A stretch of 64,000 nucleotides of DNA. It comes from Pleurotus djamor. Its lineage: Eukaryota; Basidiomycota; Agaricomycetes; Agaricales; Pleurotaceae. The notes under the pieces are model-generated. The model was not told where the DNA came from. It made no database searches and was given only the letters and a program-made list of their open reading frames with translations. The DNA lies in the NCBI GenBank assembly GCA_029747585.1, contig JAPEVF010000001.1, positions 132,864-196,863 of the forward strand. Reading direction: 5' to 3'. The translations under genes were made by a program, and so were the position numbers. Positions 37,971 through 50,036 of the stretch are shown one piece after another; the stretch's first letter is position 1, and the number at the start of each line of letters is the position of its first letter.

Positions 37971-39804
37971 TCAATGATGGAGATCGGCCGTCCTGTAAGG
38001 GTTGGTCGCGCTATGCCCGACATTAGATTATGATCACAGTGGTTGAGTCAGCAACTTACATTGGAATTTGATGGCCACTGTGATCGACGAGAACGATATT
38101 GGGCCCTGTGTGGGCATATGGCAAGATTCCTCTTGAAATATGTTAATTGGTGTCTCATGAATCATCAACATTCCATGAGCTCACTGTTGTCGGTGAGGAT
38201 CCTGGGGACTTGACATCGACCGACTGCGGCCACGATACATGCTCGGTAGTTCATGATGCCCATGTCCCTCATCCGAATTGTCGAATGAGCGATGCGTGAT
38301 GCTTCCTGTCCTACAAAGCAAGAGCTGGGATGACCAATCGGACTTGGCTCAAGGCAATAGCAAAACCCACCGGTAGAGCTCCTGGCCATATTCATCTTGC
38401 ACGATAATGGGAACGGTACGCTTCCGAGTGGGTGACTCATAATCCAATGTGTCCTCTGAGCGATTTGAAGGGTGTTGGAATTGGCCGATCCTGATGAGCC
38501 AACATAAGTAAATGAGAAGTGATACAAAGTACCGCTTTGTATACCACAAACCTGGTTATCTCATGGCCATCTTCATCCTGGAAGATAACATTGGTGCCCC
38601 TCGGAACGATATAGCAATATGTATTCGCGTCAACACCAAGAGGAAATGGAGGTTGAGCATCATAGTGATTCTTCGATGGTGGCGGCATATTATAATCGCG
38701 ACGAGAATTACTATAAGCCCTTGTGGGCTAAGATAGATCATAAGCTAGTAAAAAACCGAACGTTTTGTTCTGGCTCACCTGCACGGGTTGAACGTAAGGT
38801 GTGTACTGATGCTGTGGTGCCTGGGTCTTTGTTGGCCGACGGCTAGATGCACGATCATCATGGGAGCGAGGCTGCGAAACAGACAAGGGAAACGTTGGTT
38901 ATACGTGTAACATCGCATGTAATGTAATGAGGCAGCTTACCATACGTTCAGACGTGGGCTGCCGAGCAACGGGGGGAGGGGCAGCCCTTGAAGGAAGTGA
39001 AGAAGGGACCTGAGCCTCGGGGAGGTAGTCTGGTTGTATACGTATATCGGAGGGATGAGATTCGGCTACGGAAGCTTCTGAAGCGTGGTATGGAGTTTGA
39101 GCTCTGCCCATGTAGGGTGCTTGAGTGATACGGGAGTGCGAGTGAGAATGCGAATGCGAGTGTGAAGAGCGAGAACGAGAGTGAGAATGGGATTGGGATT
39201 GGGAAGGGATTCTATCCACTCGCCGCCGAGAACTTCTTTCATCCATACCATCCGACCGCTCGTCATCACTGTTCGTGAAGTGTTCGTGAAGTTGAGGGTG
39301 GTTCCGCACAGGCGGGTCTACTAACTGTACCCCACGAGGTCTATCAGGTTCAACGGAGGCAAGGATTTCGTGGGGTTGGTGCGGAGGACCTGCTTCGCTT
39401 TCATAAATGGCTGAAGGCACTGCGCTGGGGGTCACAGCAGGGAAATGGTCATGTTCGCCGAAAGGAGGATAGCGAGAGTAACGAGACATATCATCTTCGG
39501 AAATCTGTTAGAAAGAAGGTAATGGCGTTTATGTGGGGTGACTTGGATGGGCTTACTGCAGTGAGTGTAGGAGGATGTGCGATCTGAGGAGGCTTGACCA
39601 CAGGAAGTAGTTTGACTATGAGGCCTACAGTACCATGGGGTGCGCCACACTTACCTGCTGCTTTGTGCCTCTTCTGGTATCGCGCCGTCGTAGAACTCGA
39701 CGACCGGATGGTGCATTGGTTACAGATGAGTCGGTATATGGGTATACAGGGGCGTCATTGCGTTTTGTGCTTCCGAATACCTTGAAGACATTGAAGGGAG
39801 GCAT
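37971..39804 (-). CDS. Unknown low-complexity protein with repeated D-E-x-G-x-E motif
   Basis: Not recognised. The proposed start MPPFNVFKVFGSTKRNDAPV joins in frame across an intron to ISEDDMSRYSRYPPFGEHD; the start could also be at 39489 (MSRYSRYPPF). A His/Ser/Arg tract follows (SQSQSHSHSRSRSSHSHSHS). In the C-terminal half, separate exons each carry a similar strand-turn unit: GTNVIFQDEDGHEITR, VPIIVQDEYGQELYR, and near the end PNIVLVDHSGHQIP. This suggests three or more short beta repeats. Rich in Pro and polar residues elsewhere; no signal peptide or membrane segment. Exon junctions toward the 3' end (38100-38350) are uncertain, as is the stop at 37971. Confidence 0.55.
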
Positions 39805-40151
39805 TAAACCTCTGTGGCGTGAAATAAGCAATTGGTGTAAGGTCAAAAGCAAGTAGGGTTGCAGCCTATGAACTTAAAGCTGAGTGACACGAGGGAGACA
39901 TGAGGTCAGCTAATGTGACGATTCAGGTGGAGGGTCGGGTAAAGATTAGCCTGATGTTGACGCCAAACTTGGCTCAAAGGAAAACAGAAGGACGAGTGCT
40001 TCAGGGTGTATGATGGACGATCAGATCATCGTCACGTAATAGCAAGGGGCCTTGACTAACCGAGGCACTCTAACAATGAGTCGAGGCAACGTGGATGAAC
40101 AACAATTGGAGCGGTAAAATGGGTTGAAGTTGAGATGTAATACATTATGGA
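39805..40151. other. Intergenic, 347 bp
   Basis: Between two - strand genes. I see no recognisable element or coding potential; it should hold the promoter of the repeat-motif gene and the 3' end of the ZNRD2-like gene. Confidence 0.4.
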
Positions 40152-41304
40152 TCATGACCATGCTAACGAGTTCTGGCGTTCATTCCATTGCAGGTGCTTC
40201 ACCGCGGTCAACGCCTGCGCAGTTTTAGTAATGGCATCGGCCGTGAGGCCAATGGCAAGAGGATCTGCTTGTACAGCATTCAGACGTTTTGAGAGTGTTG
40301 TCATCGTTGCTTCAAGGGCCTTCACGGAGGGGTCCAGATAGAGTTGTGAAGTCACGGGGGATGGGCTGGCAGGAATTGGATGCTACGCCACGGGTTAGTA
40401 GATCAGACGCAGATGGATTCAATGACTCACCTCTAGATCACTGGGAGCAGCTGTTACTGGATCTCGTTGCACCGGGTCCTACATGCAGAGGTATTAGAAA
40501 GGTCAGAACGACGAGGAACTCCTTACTACGGTTTGGGGTGAGCGACCCGCCGAAGGGCCAGGTTGAGAAGATCCTTCCGCTTGCGGTGCGGCCAAGGGCA
40601 CGAGACGAGTAAAACCTCTTGCATCAACTTCCGAAGTATACACGCGTGCGCAAACCACACATTCCTGAAGGCTTATTTAGCTTGGTTCAGATATTTGGTT
40701 ATTTAGATGACCAACCATTCTAGGATCCTTATTTCCAGGACCAGAAGGATTCGGAGGACGAACGAGAGGGACTCCAAAGCAATCGTCATTGGGACATTCC
40801 TCCGCCAGCATAGCCCATCCCTTCAGCAATCGACTCCCGATCTCAGTAGAGGCGCGATCAGACTGCTCGCGTCGACGTCTTGAGGCCTCACTCTCTGGCG
40901 GGAGTTCGAAGACGGGGGAATCCGAACGACGCGATTCTTCCGTCGGAGGGGTCGATGGACGTGAAAGGCGCGAGTTAGTTGAACTCGACGTCGAAGAGGC
41001 GGCCGGAGTCGTTGAACGATTCTTTGCTATCTATCACTGAGCTGAATGAGGAGTTGAAGATGGTGAACACAAACTCACGGGTATCTCCATCGCAATTTCC
41101 ACACATATACGAGTCATCTTTGGCTGAGCGAAGGAGGGGCCATTTGCATTCGGAATTTGGGCAGGTTTTGTCCGTCAAAATCTAATTGATCAGAATGTGT
41201 CAGAATGAGTGAAACGCCCGGAAGAGAGACGAGATCGAGCGAACCCAGCCTTTCAGCAAGTAGCTTCCTAGCTGATTGGCTGCACGATCAATTCTCGAGG
41301 CCAT
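40152..41304 (-). CDS. ZNRD2/SSSCA1-like (autoantigen p27) zinc-binding protein
   Basis: Start MASRIDRAANQLGSYLLKGW splices to ILTDKTCPNSECKWPLL and RSAKDDSYMCGNC, a C4 zinc site (CPNSEC ... CGNC) as in the p27/ZNRD2 family. A Ser/Arg-rich linker (LSRPSTPPTEESRRSDSPVF) follows. A second, similar unit then reads SRLLKGWAMLAEECPNDDCF and GVPLVRPPNPSGPGNKDPRM. The C-terminus is helical (SVKALEATMTTLSKRLNAVQ) and ends ERQNSLAWS. Human ZNRD2 has one such domain and an unclear role. Four or more introns. The cellular role here is unknown. Confidence 0.78.
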
Positions 41305-41518
41305 GCTTTTACTCGTTGACAGTGGTCGTGGTGCTACTTGTGTCAGTGATGTCGATGTCGGATGGAGGGGTCGATGGTGGCCTCCGGCGCTAACTCCGTC
41401 AAGAGTAACAGGCGCTTACTTGAATGTTACTTGTTCACGGGCAGTTCGCCACGTCCACTTCCCCTTCCTGCTCCCCTTCCTCCCCTTCATCTGTCCCTAC
41501 AACTGGCTATATGTATCT

Positions 41519-44500
41519 ATGAAGCTCTGGCAATACTGGCCAGAGGCACTCTTTGCAGGCGCATTAATATCTTGGAGATGTCTGGCCTGGTCTTGGGACT
41601 CGAGTTCCGACATACGCCCACCCTCTAATTCTTGGACTCCCCAACGGAAGGATGCCGCTCGGTGCGCCACCATCCCATCGTGGCTAGGTATGAGGGGCTC
41701 ACATAACCTAGGAATAAAACGCGTAGTCTTTGGTATCATGGCTTTGATAATTATATGAGTTTTGGTAAATTCATGCTTCCTCCATAGACTGTCAGCTTTG
41801 TTAATCTTAGAGTGTGCTCACAGCATTTCCTTTGGATGAGGTGAGATGGGTACATTGCTTGTGCTTTCTTCTGTGCTCAATGTCAAGACCTGAATACTCA
41901 GCTTTCACCTCTGTCATGTACTGGCCGTGGGCCGGATTGGGATAACCCGTAAGGCTGCTCGTCACAAGTTTGAACCGTGAATTGACCTGGAGGAATAGGT
42001 CGAACATCGCTACGAATGACGTTGCAGGCAATTTCTCATTGACCCTCATCGACGTCCTGGATACTTTGGTTGTGCTCAACGATGTTCCGCGGTTTGAATC
42101 TGCTGTTCGGGATGTCATAGATTGGGTTTCATTTGATGTGAACACCAAGCCACAAGTATTCGAAACCACTATCCGAGTTCTAGGAGGCTTGCTGTCTGGT
42201 CATATATTCGCTGCTCAGCCCAACCAGCCCTTTTACTTACCGTGGTACAAGGGAGAGCTCCTTCAACTTGCACTTGACTTGGGAGAACGACTCTTGCCTG
42301 CCTTTGCTACCGCAACCGGCATACCTTTTGCAAGAGTGCGCCTCTCCGATGTCGATATGAACCCTCGCTGACTCTGTCTTAGGTCAATCTCCGCCATGGT
42401 GTGGTGCACGGCGAAACTTTCGAAACGTGTTAGCTATTATGTCCTCCATTACCCCCCTCTTACTCACATGTCTCTAGGCACGGCTGGCGCAGGATCCCTC
42501 ATCCTCGAGTTCGCAACGCTGAGTCGACTTACTGGTGACGATCGCTTCGAACGTGCGGCGTACAAGGCATTTTTCGCCCTCTGGAATCGTAAATCAGAAA
42601 TCGGACTAGTCGGTAACACCATCAACACGAACACCGGAGTAAGTGGCTTATTGCTAACCACCTGCGTGTTGCTGTTGACCTACGGCCTGTCCATAGACCT
42701 GGACGCATCCTGAAGTCACTGGGATAGGTGCTGGAGTGGATTCCTTCTACGAGTATGCCCTCAAGTGGTACATACTAAGTGGTAGGTCATCCATTTCTCA
42801 TATGCTTCTTGTGCTATGTTGAGCGCATTCCAGGGGAGGTCGAGTTTCTGGATGTGTGGAACGATTCGTACGCTGCCTTGATGCGTTACTCCCGCGCTGT
42901 TGATGGTAGGAGCTCGCAGTTTCTAATGTGCTATATCTGACTGATGAACATTATAGGCTATTGGGTAAGTCTCATTGGGTATCCCATCGTTCAAGAACGA
43001 TACTAACAAGCTTCTACTAGTTCCGCAACGTTAACATACACACCGGCGACACGTCATATTTTACTGTTGATTCCCTTTCGGCCTTTTGGCCAGGGCTACA
43101 AGTGCTCGCTGGCGATGTTCACAACGCAGTCAAGTCTCACATGATGTGTAAGCTTCATTCTCATGCAATCGGCGCAAGTCACACTCACATTACTCACATT
43201 ACTCCAGATTGGAATTTGTGGCGAATCCACTCTGGTTTGCCTGAAGTTTACGACACTAACTATAAAACGGCCACATCCCATCAATACCCACTACGGCCAG
43301 GTAACCTACGTTGTCTGACTCCTTCACCGCTCGACTACTAACATACCCTTCAGAACTGGCCGAGTCCACTTGGTATCTATATAGGGTCAGCACTCTTGCT
43401 CTCAATATTGCCCTTGCGTCACCGCTGATCTTCGTTTAAAGGCAACCAAAGACCCTTTCTACCTAGACGTTGGAGAACGCATTCTTGAAGACTTCGAGCA
43501 ACGCGCCAAAGTTGATTGTGGCCTCACCGGAATTGCGGATCTTCGCACCAACAAACGTGATGATCGCATGGAATCCTTTGCTCTATCTGAAACCCTCAAG
43601 GCATGTCCTCATTTGTAACCCACCGAAAATCTCCCTAACCCGTTTTCCACAGTATCTCTATCTACTATTTGATGAAGAGAATCAAATACACCGCGACGAT
43701 TCGAACTATGTTTTTACTACCGAAGGACATCTTCTGACACTCCCCAAGCACCTCCTGAAATCCATCTCTCCCGCACGCCTGAAGTTCCGCCAGAATGAAC
43801 GCCATCAATGTCCCGCGTACTCGTCCTTAAGTCATGCCAGAAGCAAGAGTGGTCTGGCGACAGGCATTCGCTCACGCAGTGATCTCGATTATTCGAGAGA
43901 ACTTGTTGCGCTGTACCCCGATATACTAGACCAAGAGGCCTGGTCTGTCGACGGTTACTGTGAGCGCCCGAGGGTTGAAACCTATGTAAGTCCACCCTTT
44001 GAGCATTGTTTGTGGCTTGTTAACCTACTCCCGGCTTCCTTAGTCTTTCGACTTCGTTTTATCAGCAGATGGTCAAGCCGTCCCTGAAGATCCCTCCCCC
44101 TCCGTCCGCAAACTTCAACCAGTGGCTGGTGGATATGTCGTCCATAATATAACTGGATTGCGCACACATATAGTGCGGAGAATGGACGGAAAAGGTTACG
44201 ACATCACTAAACGTGCGTCTATAAATGTTGATAGCAGCTGCCGCTTATAACCCGTCTCTTCAGTGGGACCTCACGCGGTGAAAACGGGTCAAGTCGTTTA
44301 TGTGAACGACACGGCCCTTTTCTCCTCACCTCCAATTCAACCTACATCGAAGGATTCACTTCCAAATCCTCCAGAAGTGCACCTCCGATTCTTCTTGGAT
44401 CTTTCAGAGCCTTCGATAAGAGCGAGTCTAATGGACTCAATGAAAAATCTAGACGTGGTTTTACCCGCCTGGACGAGTTCATTCGGAGCAAACCTATCTT

Positions 44501-45006
44501 CAGACCAAGCTATGCCTGACTCTGTTCAATTCGCCCATGGTGATGGAGTCCCTTTGGATCACGAACGCTCCAACCAGTTCGGTTGCGAGCCTTACAGTCG
44601 CAACTTTGGTGGCGCTGCGCTTGTTCTCAAACGGGGCGAATGTACCTTCTTGGAGAAACTAGTGCGTGCAAAGGCAGCTGGGGCTTCTGGTGTTCTTGTC
44701 ATCAGTGACATCGAACAACCACTGAATCCGTCCGCTGACAAGGACGAACTAGAAGAGGCTGGCGATATCGGCGACGTCGCATTGGTGGTACTCTCCCCCC
44801 AAGCAGGGATAATCATAGATGGAATCATAGCAATCACCGAGTCGAAAGGTTTGGGTAGGCTGATGGTAACGTTGGTTCCCGAAGGACAGCCAGCCAGTGG
44901 GAAGCAAGGCAAGATACCGCCAGAGCTACCTTCCCCGACGGAGCAATCAAAGAAACGGATACTCTATCTCAATGGACATGCTCTAGTCAACACACAACTA
45001 TTATAG
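41519..45006 (+). CDS. EDEM/HTM1-type glycosyl hydrolase 47 with PA domain
   Basis: ER alpha-1,2-mannosidase-like protein that trims misfolded glycoproteins for ER-associated degradation. Signal-peptide-like start MKLWQYWPEALFAGALISWR. Then WTPQRKDAARNKTRSLWYHG, FPLDE, LSPLSCTGRGPDWDNPSNIA, TNDVAGNFSLTLIDVLDTLV, FETTIRVLGGLLSGHIFA, VVHGETFETCTAGAGSLILE, GVDSFYEYALKWYILSG, GDTSYFTVDSLSAFWPGLQV, MESFALSETLKYLYLLFDEE and FTTEGHLLTLPKHLLK: the GH47 barrel with its EDEM-type signatures. After a spacer there is a protease-associated (PA) domain (GGAALVLKRGECTFLEKLVR), as in EDEM3. About 15 introns. No HDEL-type retention signal at the end (HALVNTQLL). Confidence 0.93.
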
Positions 45007-45025
45007 ATAAATTATAATGGGATCA

Positions 45026-45747
45026 TCAATCCTCCGACTGGATGACTGAATAGACTGGTGCATCAAGCTTCTCGCTTCCTTTGAGGAACATGAGTTCGAT
45101 GATGAAGAGGTATTCCAGCGTTTGTGCCCCTTGCTTTGCAATTAGCTCGCCTGCTGCCTTGGCGGAACCACCTTGCGCCGTATTGACTGAGCAAACCCGT
45201 TACTATAGTTAGAAAGTGTAATGAACATACCCGTGGCGATGAGATCGTCGACAACCACAACACTCTGTCCTGGTTGGATAGCGCCCGCTTGCATTTCGAA
45301 GGAGTCCTAGTCTCGATATCAGAAAACGAGATCATGGACGACCAGACCATCTCAAAACGTACGACACCATACTCCTTCTCGTAAGACGCCGAAACACATT
45401 CACCAGGAAGCTTCCCCTTCTTCCTGACTGGTACGAACGCTGCACCTAAACGCAAGGCTATAATCGGACCCAGCAAGAATCCCCGCGCATCAAGCCCCAC
45501 GACGACGTCAATCTTCTGGTTGGGAGTCTTCACCACAGTATGTGATGTCAAGTGGTGCACCAGATGTGTGATGAGCGTCTCAAACGCCAACGGATTGCGT
45601 AGAATGGGAAAGATGTCCAGAAACACGATACCCTTTCGGAAAGTTAGACGTGGATCGATACTCCTGTACTGAACGAAGGCAACAGACCTTCTTAGGGAAA
45701 TCTGGGTGAGCGGTGAGCTGGCTCCTGATCAGCTCTATATCAGCCAT
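45026..45747 (-). CDS. APT1: Adenine phosphoribosyltransferase
   Basis: Purine salvage enzyme: adenine plus PRPP gives AMP. Start MADIELIRSQLTAHPDFPKK. Then FPKGIVFLDIFPILRNPLAF, VDVVVGLDARGFLLGPIIAL-type residues, LGAAFVPVRKKGKLPGECVS, and the PRPP-binding motif QSVVVVDDLIATGGSAKAAG. C-terminus MFLKGSEKLDAPVYSVIQSE. Four introns; about 185-200 residues, the normal size. Tail-to-tail with the EDEM gene, with only about 20 bp between the stop codons. Confidence 0.95.
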
Positions 45748-45975
45748 CGTCGAGGAAAGCGAAGATAACTTGATCGTCCATGAAAACTTGGATCATCACG
45801 CGCCATGTGATCTTAGGTACGTCGGGATCGGGAATTATACTGATCAGTGATATTGATTCGAGTGCGTTGTGATATGCAGGTGGATTGAAATTAGCTGGAA
45901 TGCATGGATACATATAGTTCATATTGGAGGTATCCCAATGACATGATATGAAGAATACAACATATGAACGACCGC

Positions 45976-46961
45976 TTAAACCGACTCAAGAACCTCCGGC
46001 TCCTTGAAGTCCTTGACAACACGGGTACCAGCATCCTATGTCGAAGGTAAGTACACTGGGAAAAAGAAAGTGAAGAAGAACGACCCACGGTTGCTGAATC
46101 ACCGTGAAGCTCGAGGAGTTTCGACATATCGAACTTGGGTGCCTTCAAGATTTTGGCTTTGCGGATGTAGACATTTTGTAGGGGGTAGATGCTGCGAGCG
46201 GCCTTCTCAATCTCCCGACCGATAGCCTCAGGAACGAACTTCTGGACGAGCTCCTTCAAGTCGCAGTTGGTTGCCTCCCTGGTCATGATCTCAAACATCT
46301 TCTTTCTGATCTCCCGTATTTGACTTGACTGAGCGTAGGTGGTCTTTCGCACCTGCTCAGGTCGTCGCTTCGTGAAACCAATGGCGAAGAGGCGGAGGAG
46401 GTAGCCGTCAGTCGTCCTGACGTCGACGTGGGCCTCAATGAGAGTCTGCCACTTGCGGACGAGGGAGCGGAGCTTGTCGGATGTGAAGTCCATGCCGTGG
46501 AAGTTCGTCAGGCAGTTCTTTCCCTGAACTTCATCGACGCGTAGCTTGATTTTGCGGAAAGAGAGATCCTCATCCTTGTTGAGATCGCCGAGGGAAAGTT
46601 CAATGATACGACCCTTCAACGAGTCGTTGGCATTTCCTGGAGTCAGATGAGCTACGACAAACGCTGGACAGGGAAATGCTACATACTCAGGCCCTGGGAT
46701 CGGTTCGTCAATGTCTTTCCAACATTTCGTTGTTCGAAAATTGAAGGGGCTTTGATATCGAACCAATCTGGACAGCGTTCATTGTAAGAATTATGTAGCA
46801 ATGCTTCAAAAGACAGAACGGACCTTTGCGAGAGAAGGGGTCGACGACCTTCTTCTTGATACCCTTCTTGCCCTTGGAGAGCCGCTTATTCTGCCAGACA
46901 ATGAGGTAAATATTGATCCGTACAGAGGAATATGTGGTCTACTGACTTTTCCTACAGCCAT
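45976..46961 (-). CDS. RPS1: 40S ribosomal protein eS1 (S3Ae)
   Basis: Small-subunit ribosomal protein. Short first exon MAVGK, then [100 protein letters not shown] and [20 protein letters not shown], to the C-terminal [14 protein letters not shown] and tail EPEVLESV. All blocks are characteristic of eS1. Four introns, including one after five codons, a common layout for fungal ribosomal protein genes. Divergent from ATG10 (about 220 bp). Confidence 0.96.
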
Positions 46962-47180
46962 GATTGGAGACGAAGATGTTGCGGTGGGGGTGAGACCGCG
47001 AGATGGAGTGTGCCGGCAGTTGGTCGGGCTGGATGGTGAACTTGGCGATGTGAATGAATTTAGACGCTGTAGAGCGAGACGGTGGCTGAACCTAATTCTT
47101 GTGAGCTATACAGGCTTCGTCGGCAATTGCCGTAGATGCAAACGTCCGTGCAGATGAGTGTTACGTCACGCCTATTGTCG

Positions 47181-47895
47181 ATGCTCACTCGTGCTCAATT
47201 TGACGCTGCGTGCCAGGCTTTCTTTTCAAAGTATTACGATGGTCCCGCTCCCTCCGATTGTTTGCGAAAATGGCTCTGGAAACAGCATGGCGTGCGGTCT
47301 CTGTTTCTACGTTTGAAGACGTCTTGACATGCATTCGCGTTAGCATCTAACATACCTTTCACGAGTGGTACTAATCCCTCGGAATGCGGGTATGAACGGT
47401 GGGTCTCGCGAAGATGATATAGATGAGGCCACGGTCGATCACCATGCTACTGAGAGCCTAAGTTGCCATCAATACGTCGTCTACAGCGCAAGCTTCCAGG
47501 TCCCGGCCTTTTACTTCACAATCCATGATTCCAGTGCGTCCTGGGTATCCATCTCTGCTTTGCCAGTTCCAAATCTTGCCCCAGATGGCAGCCCTCTTGC
47601 CTTGACTTCTATAGTCAAGTCTGGTTTCTTCCGCACCACGATTCTTGAGGGCTCCGAGGCTACGACATATGCCGTTAACGCAGACGGTGCATCATTTCCG
47701 CTTCTCTCCCAAGGGGATCACCCTGTGTTAGGAACGCCCTCATGGTATCTCCATCCCTGCGAGACGGCTCAGGCTGTTGATGAAATAATGGCTGAGGTGG
47801 CGCAATCCGACTGGGACGAGAAAACTCGTCTCGTTCGGTGGCTGGAAACCTGGTTCATGATCGTTAGTGCGGCCGTAGATTTGCGAACTTTGTAA
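47181..47895 (+). CDS. ATG10: ATG10-like E2 enzyme (autophagy)
   Basis: E2-like enzyme that conjugates ATG12 to ATG5. The start MLTRAQFDAACQAFFSKYYD leads into WLWKQHG, which joins across an intron to HLTYLSRVVLIPRNAG. The core exon has HHATESLSCHQYVVYSASFQ, VPAFYFTIHDSSASWVSISA and PSWYLHPCETAQAVDEIMAE. The Cys in HPCET corresponds to the catalytic Cys of the family, and the protein ends in a helical segment (LVRWLETWFMIVSAAVDLRT). One intron. An upstream in-frame ATG near 47154 is possible but weaker. Confidence 0.85.
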
Positions 47896-48201
47896 CAACC
47901 AGTAGGAAAGACGGTTATCATACAACCCCAAATGTACATTTCACATATGAAAGCAGCGTCCCGGGCTTGAAGGAACACCGTCGCCGGAGCTTGGTCAGGG
48001 GAATCATACAAATATCTACGCTTGTTGAGCCAAACCGTTTTGTTCGCAGGATTTTTCTTTTCCAATCAAACCCAGTTGTCTGACCATCGCTGGTTCTCCA
48101 TTTCCTTGTACGTCGTACGATCTGAGACATACATCAGTTTCCTGATTGGTTAAAGATTATTATCCTTATCCTGGCATCAATTTATAAACACCAATAAAAG
48201 C
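47896..48201. other. Intergenic, ATG10 3' / ERG10 5'
   Basis: 306 bp. A TATA-like TATAAA is at 48183-48188, only 14-19 bp before the first ATG of the thiolase gene, so transcription may begin after that ATG. No gene was seen. Confidence 0.4.
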
Positions 48202-49707
48202 ATGTTCGCCGCAACACGTCTTCATCCTCGTTCTTCTCCTCGTTCTCTCTTGTCCTTCGTGTCTCGAAAAATGGTACGCGTCTCCGTCCTTCAGGCTGCT
48301 TGTCGTCGTTGACCTTCTCTCCTAGTCTACCGAAGCTGTCATCGTCGCCGCCTCGCGCACTGCTGTTGGCTCTCTGAACGGAGCTTTGAAGAGCTTCACT
48401 GCTCCTCAGCTCGGTGCCATTGCCGTCAAACACGCCTTTGAAACATCGGGACTCGACCCAGCACTCGCTGAGGAGATCTACTTCGGAAACGTCGTCCAGG
48501 CCGGTGTTGGCCAATCCCCGGCTCGTCAGGTCGCCCTCGCCTCTGGTATGAGGACAAGTTCCGATGCCACCACCATCAACAAGGTCTGCGCCAGTGGTAT
48601 GAAGTCCGTCATGCTCGCTGCTCAGAGCATCAAATCCGGTGACCGGAACATCGTCGTCGCTGGAGGTATGGAAAGCATGAGCAATGCCCCGTATGTCTTA
48701 GATTTTGTCTTTGTAAAGGCTCCGAGCGTTTAATATCCCGGTCTTCTAGCTTCCTCATTCCCCGCACCAACCCGTTGTTCGGAAAATATGAAACCAAGGA
48801 CTCACTTGAAACCGATGGTCTCTGGGACGTTTACAACAACTTCGCCATGGGTAACTGTGGTGAATCTGCCGGCGAGAAATTCGGTATCACCCGTGAATCC
48901 CAAGACGCCCATGCCATCGAATCCTACAAGCGCGCTGCTGCCGCCTGGCAAGCTGGTGCCTTCGACGCAGAGATTGCTCCCATCACCATCAAGGGTAAGA
49001 AGGGTGACGTCGTCTTCAAAGAAGATGAAGAGTACAAGAAGGTCATCTTCGATAAGATCCCATCCCTGCGATCGGCGTTTAGGAAGGATGGTAACATCAC
49101 CGCTGCCAACTCATCAAATCTCAACGATGGTGCTTCGGCCCTTATCTTGATGTCTGCGGAGAAAGCACAGGAGCTCGGCCTTAAGCCTCTGGCCAAAGTT
49201 GTTTGTTCGTATCCTCCCCTTCCTCCATTCCGTCAATGATTCTAATCACATCCGTATAGCCTACGCCGATGCCGGTGTCGAACCGATCGACTTCCCCATT
49301 GCACCCACCGTCGCCCTCCCCATTGCCCTCCAAAAGGCCAACCTGACCGCCGATGATATCTCATTGTTCGAGATCAACGAAGCCTTCTCCGTCGTCGTCC
49401 GTATTGCCGAGAAGGTTTTGAACCTCGACCCTGCTAAAATCAACGTTAACGGGTAAGCCTTTTCGTATCTTCATCTTCCTCCTCATATTCATTCGCTTCT
49501 CCAGTGGTGCTGTCGCTCTCGGCCACGCTATCGGAAACTCTGGTGCCCGTATCATTGTCTCTCTCGTTCACGCCTTGAAGTCCGGCCAGTATGGCGCTGC
49601 CGGTATCTGCAATGGAGTAAGTTATTCCTCGAGCCTTGCGTCTATCATCACTAACTAGCTTTTCATAGGGTGGTGCTGCATCAGCAATCGTCATCCAGAA
49701 GCTTTGA
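48202..49707 (+). CDS. ERG10: Acetyl-CoA C-acetyltransferase (thiolase)
   Basis: Biosynthetic thiolase condensing two acetyl-CoA to acetoacetyl-CoA, first step of the mevalonate/ergosterol route. Body: [60 protein letters not shown] (active-site Cys), [52 protein letters not shown] (His) and [20 protein letters not shown] (second Cys, family C-terminus). Exon 1 encodes an Arg/Ser-rich leader ([20 protein letters not shown]) and ends exactly at a second ATG (48271), followed by an intron. Starting at the first ATG would give a mitochondrial form and at the second a cytosolic form. Six introns. Confidence 0.95.
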
Positions 49708-50036
49708 TTTTCCTCGTTTGGTCTTACATCTTCATCTCGTTCATTCGCATTGTTTTCTCTACATCCAATACAAAGATAGAAAATACCCCTGCAATTCTTC
49801 CGAAGGATTTGAGCTGCGACGAACATTCTTGTATCTCCGTTTCCGTGCCGTGGCTGACCTATTTTCAGAGCGATCTTGTGTTGAACGCGGAATAAGCAAG
49901 TGATTGCCCACGAAGGCTTCTTGTGAGATGATCTTGAGACCACCGACTTCAATACACAGTCAGAGTTGCGGATAAGCAGATAAGAGTGTCGACACACCGC
50001 TGTTCCTCTCCCCCTCTCAAGTCTTACTCTTCTGAA
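49708..50036. other. Intergenic, 329 bp
   Basis: Between the ERG10 stop and the MFS transporter ATG, same strand. I saw no convincing element. Normal CpG content, unlike the transporter gene that follows. Confidence 0.4.

Noticed and set aside
39170..39220. Short tandem repeat coding for Ser-His-Ser-Arg
   Set aside because: It is in frame within an exon and explained by low-complexity protein sequence; not a separate repeat element.
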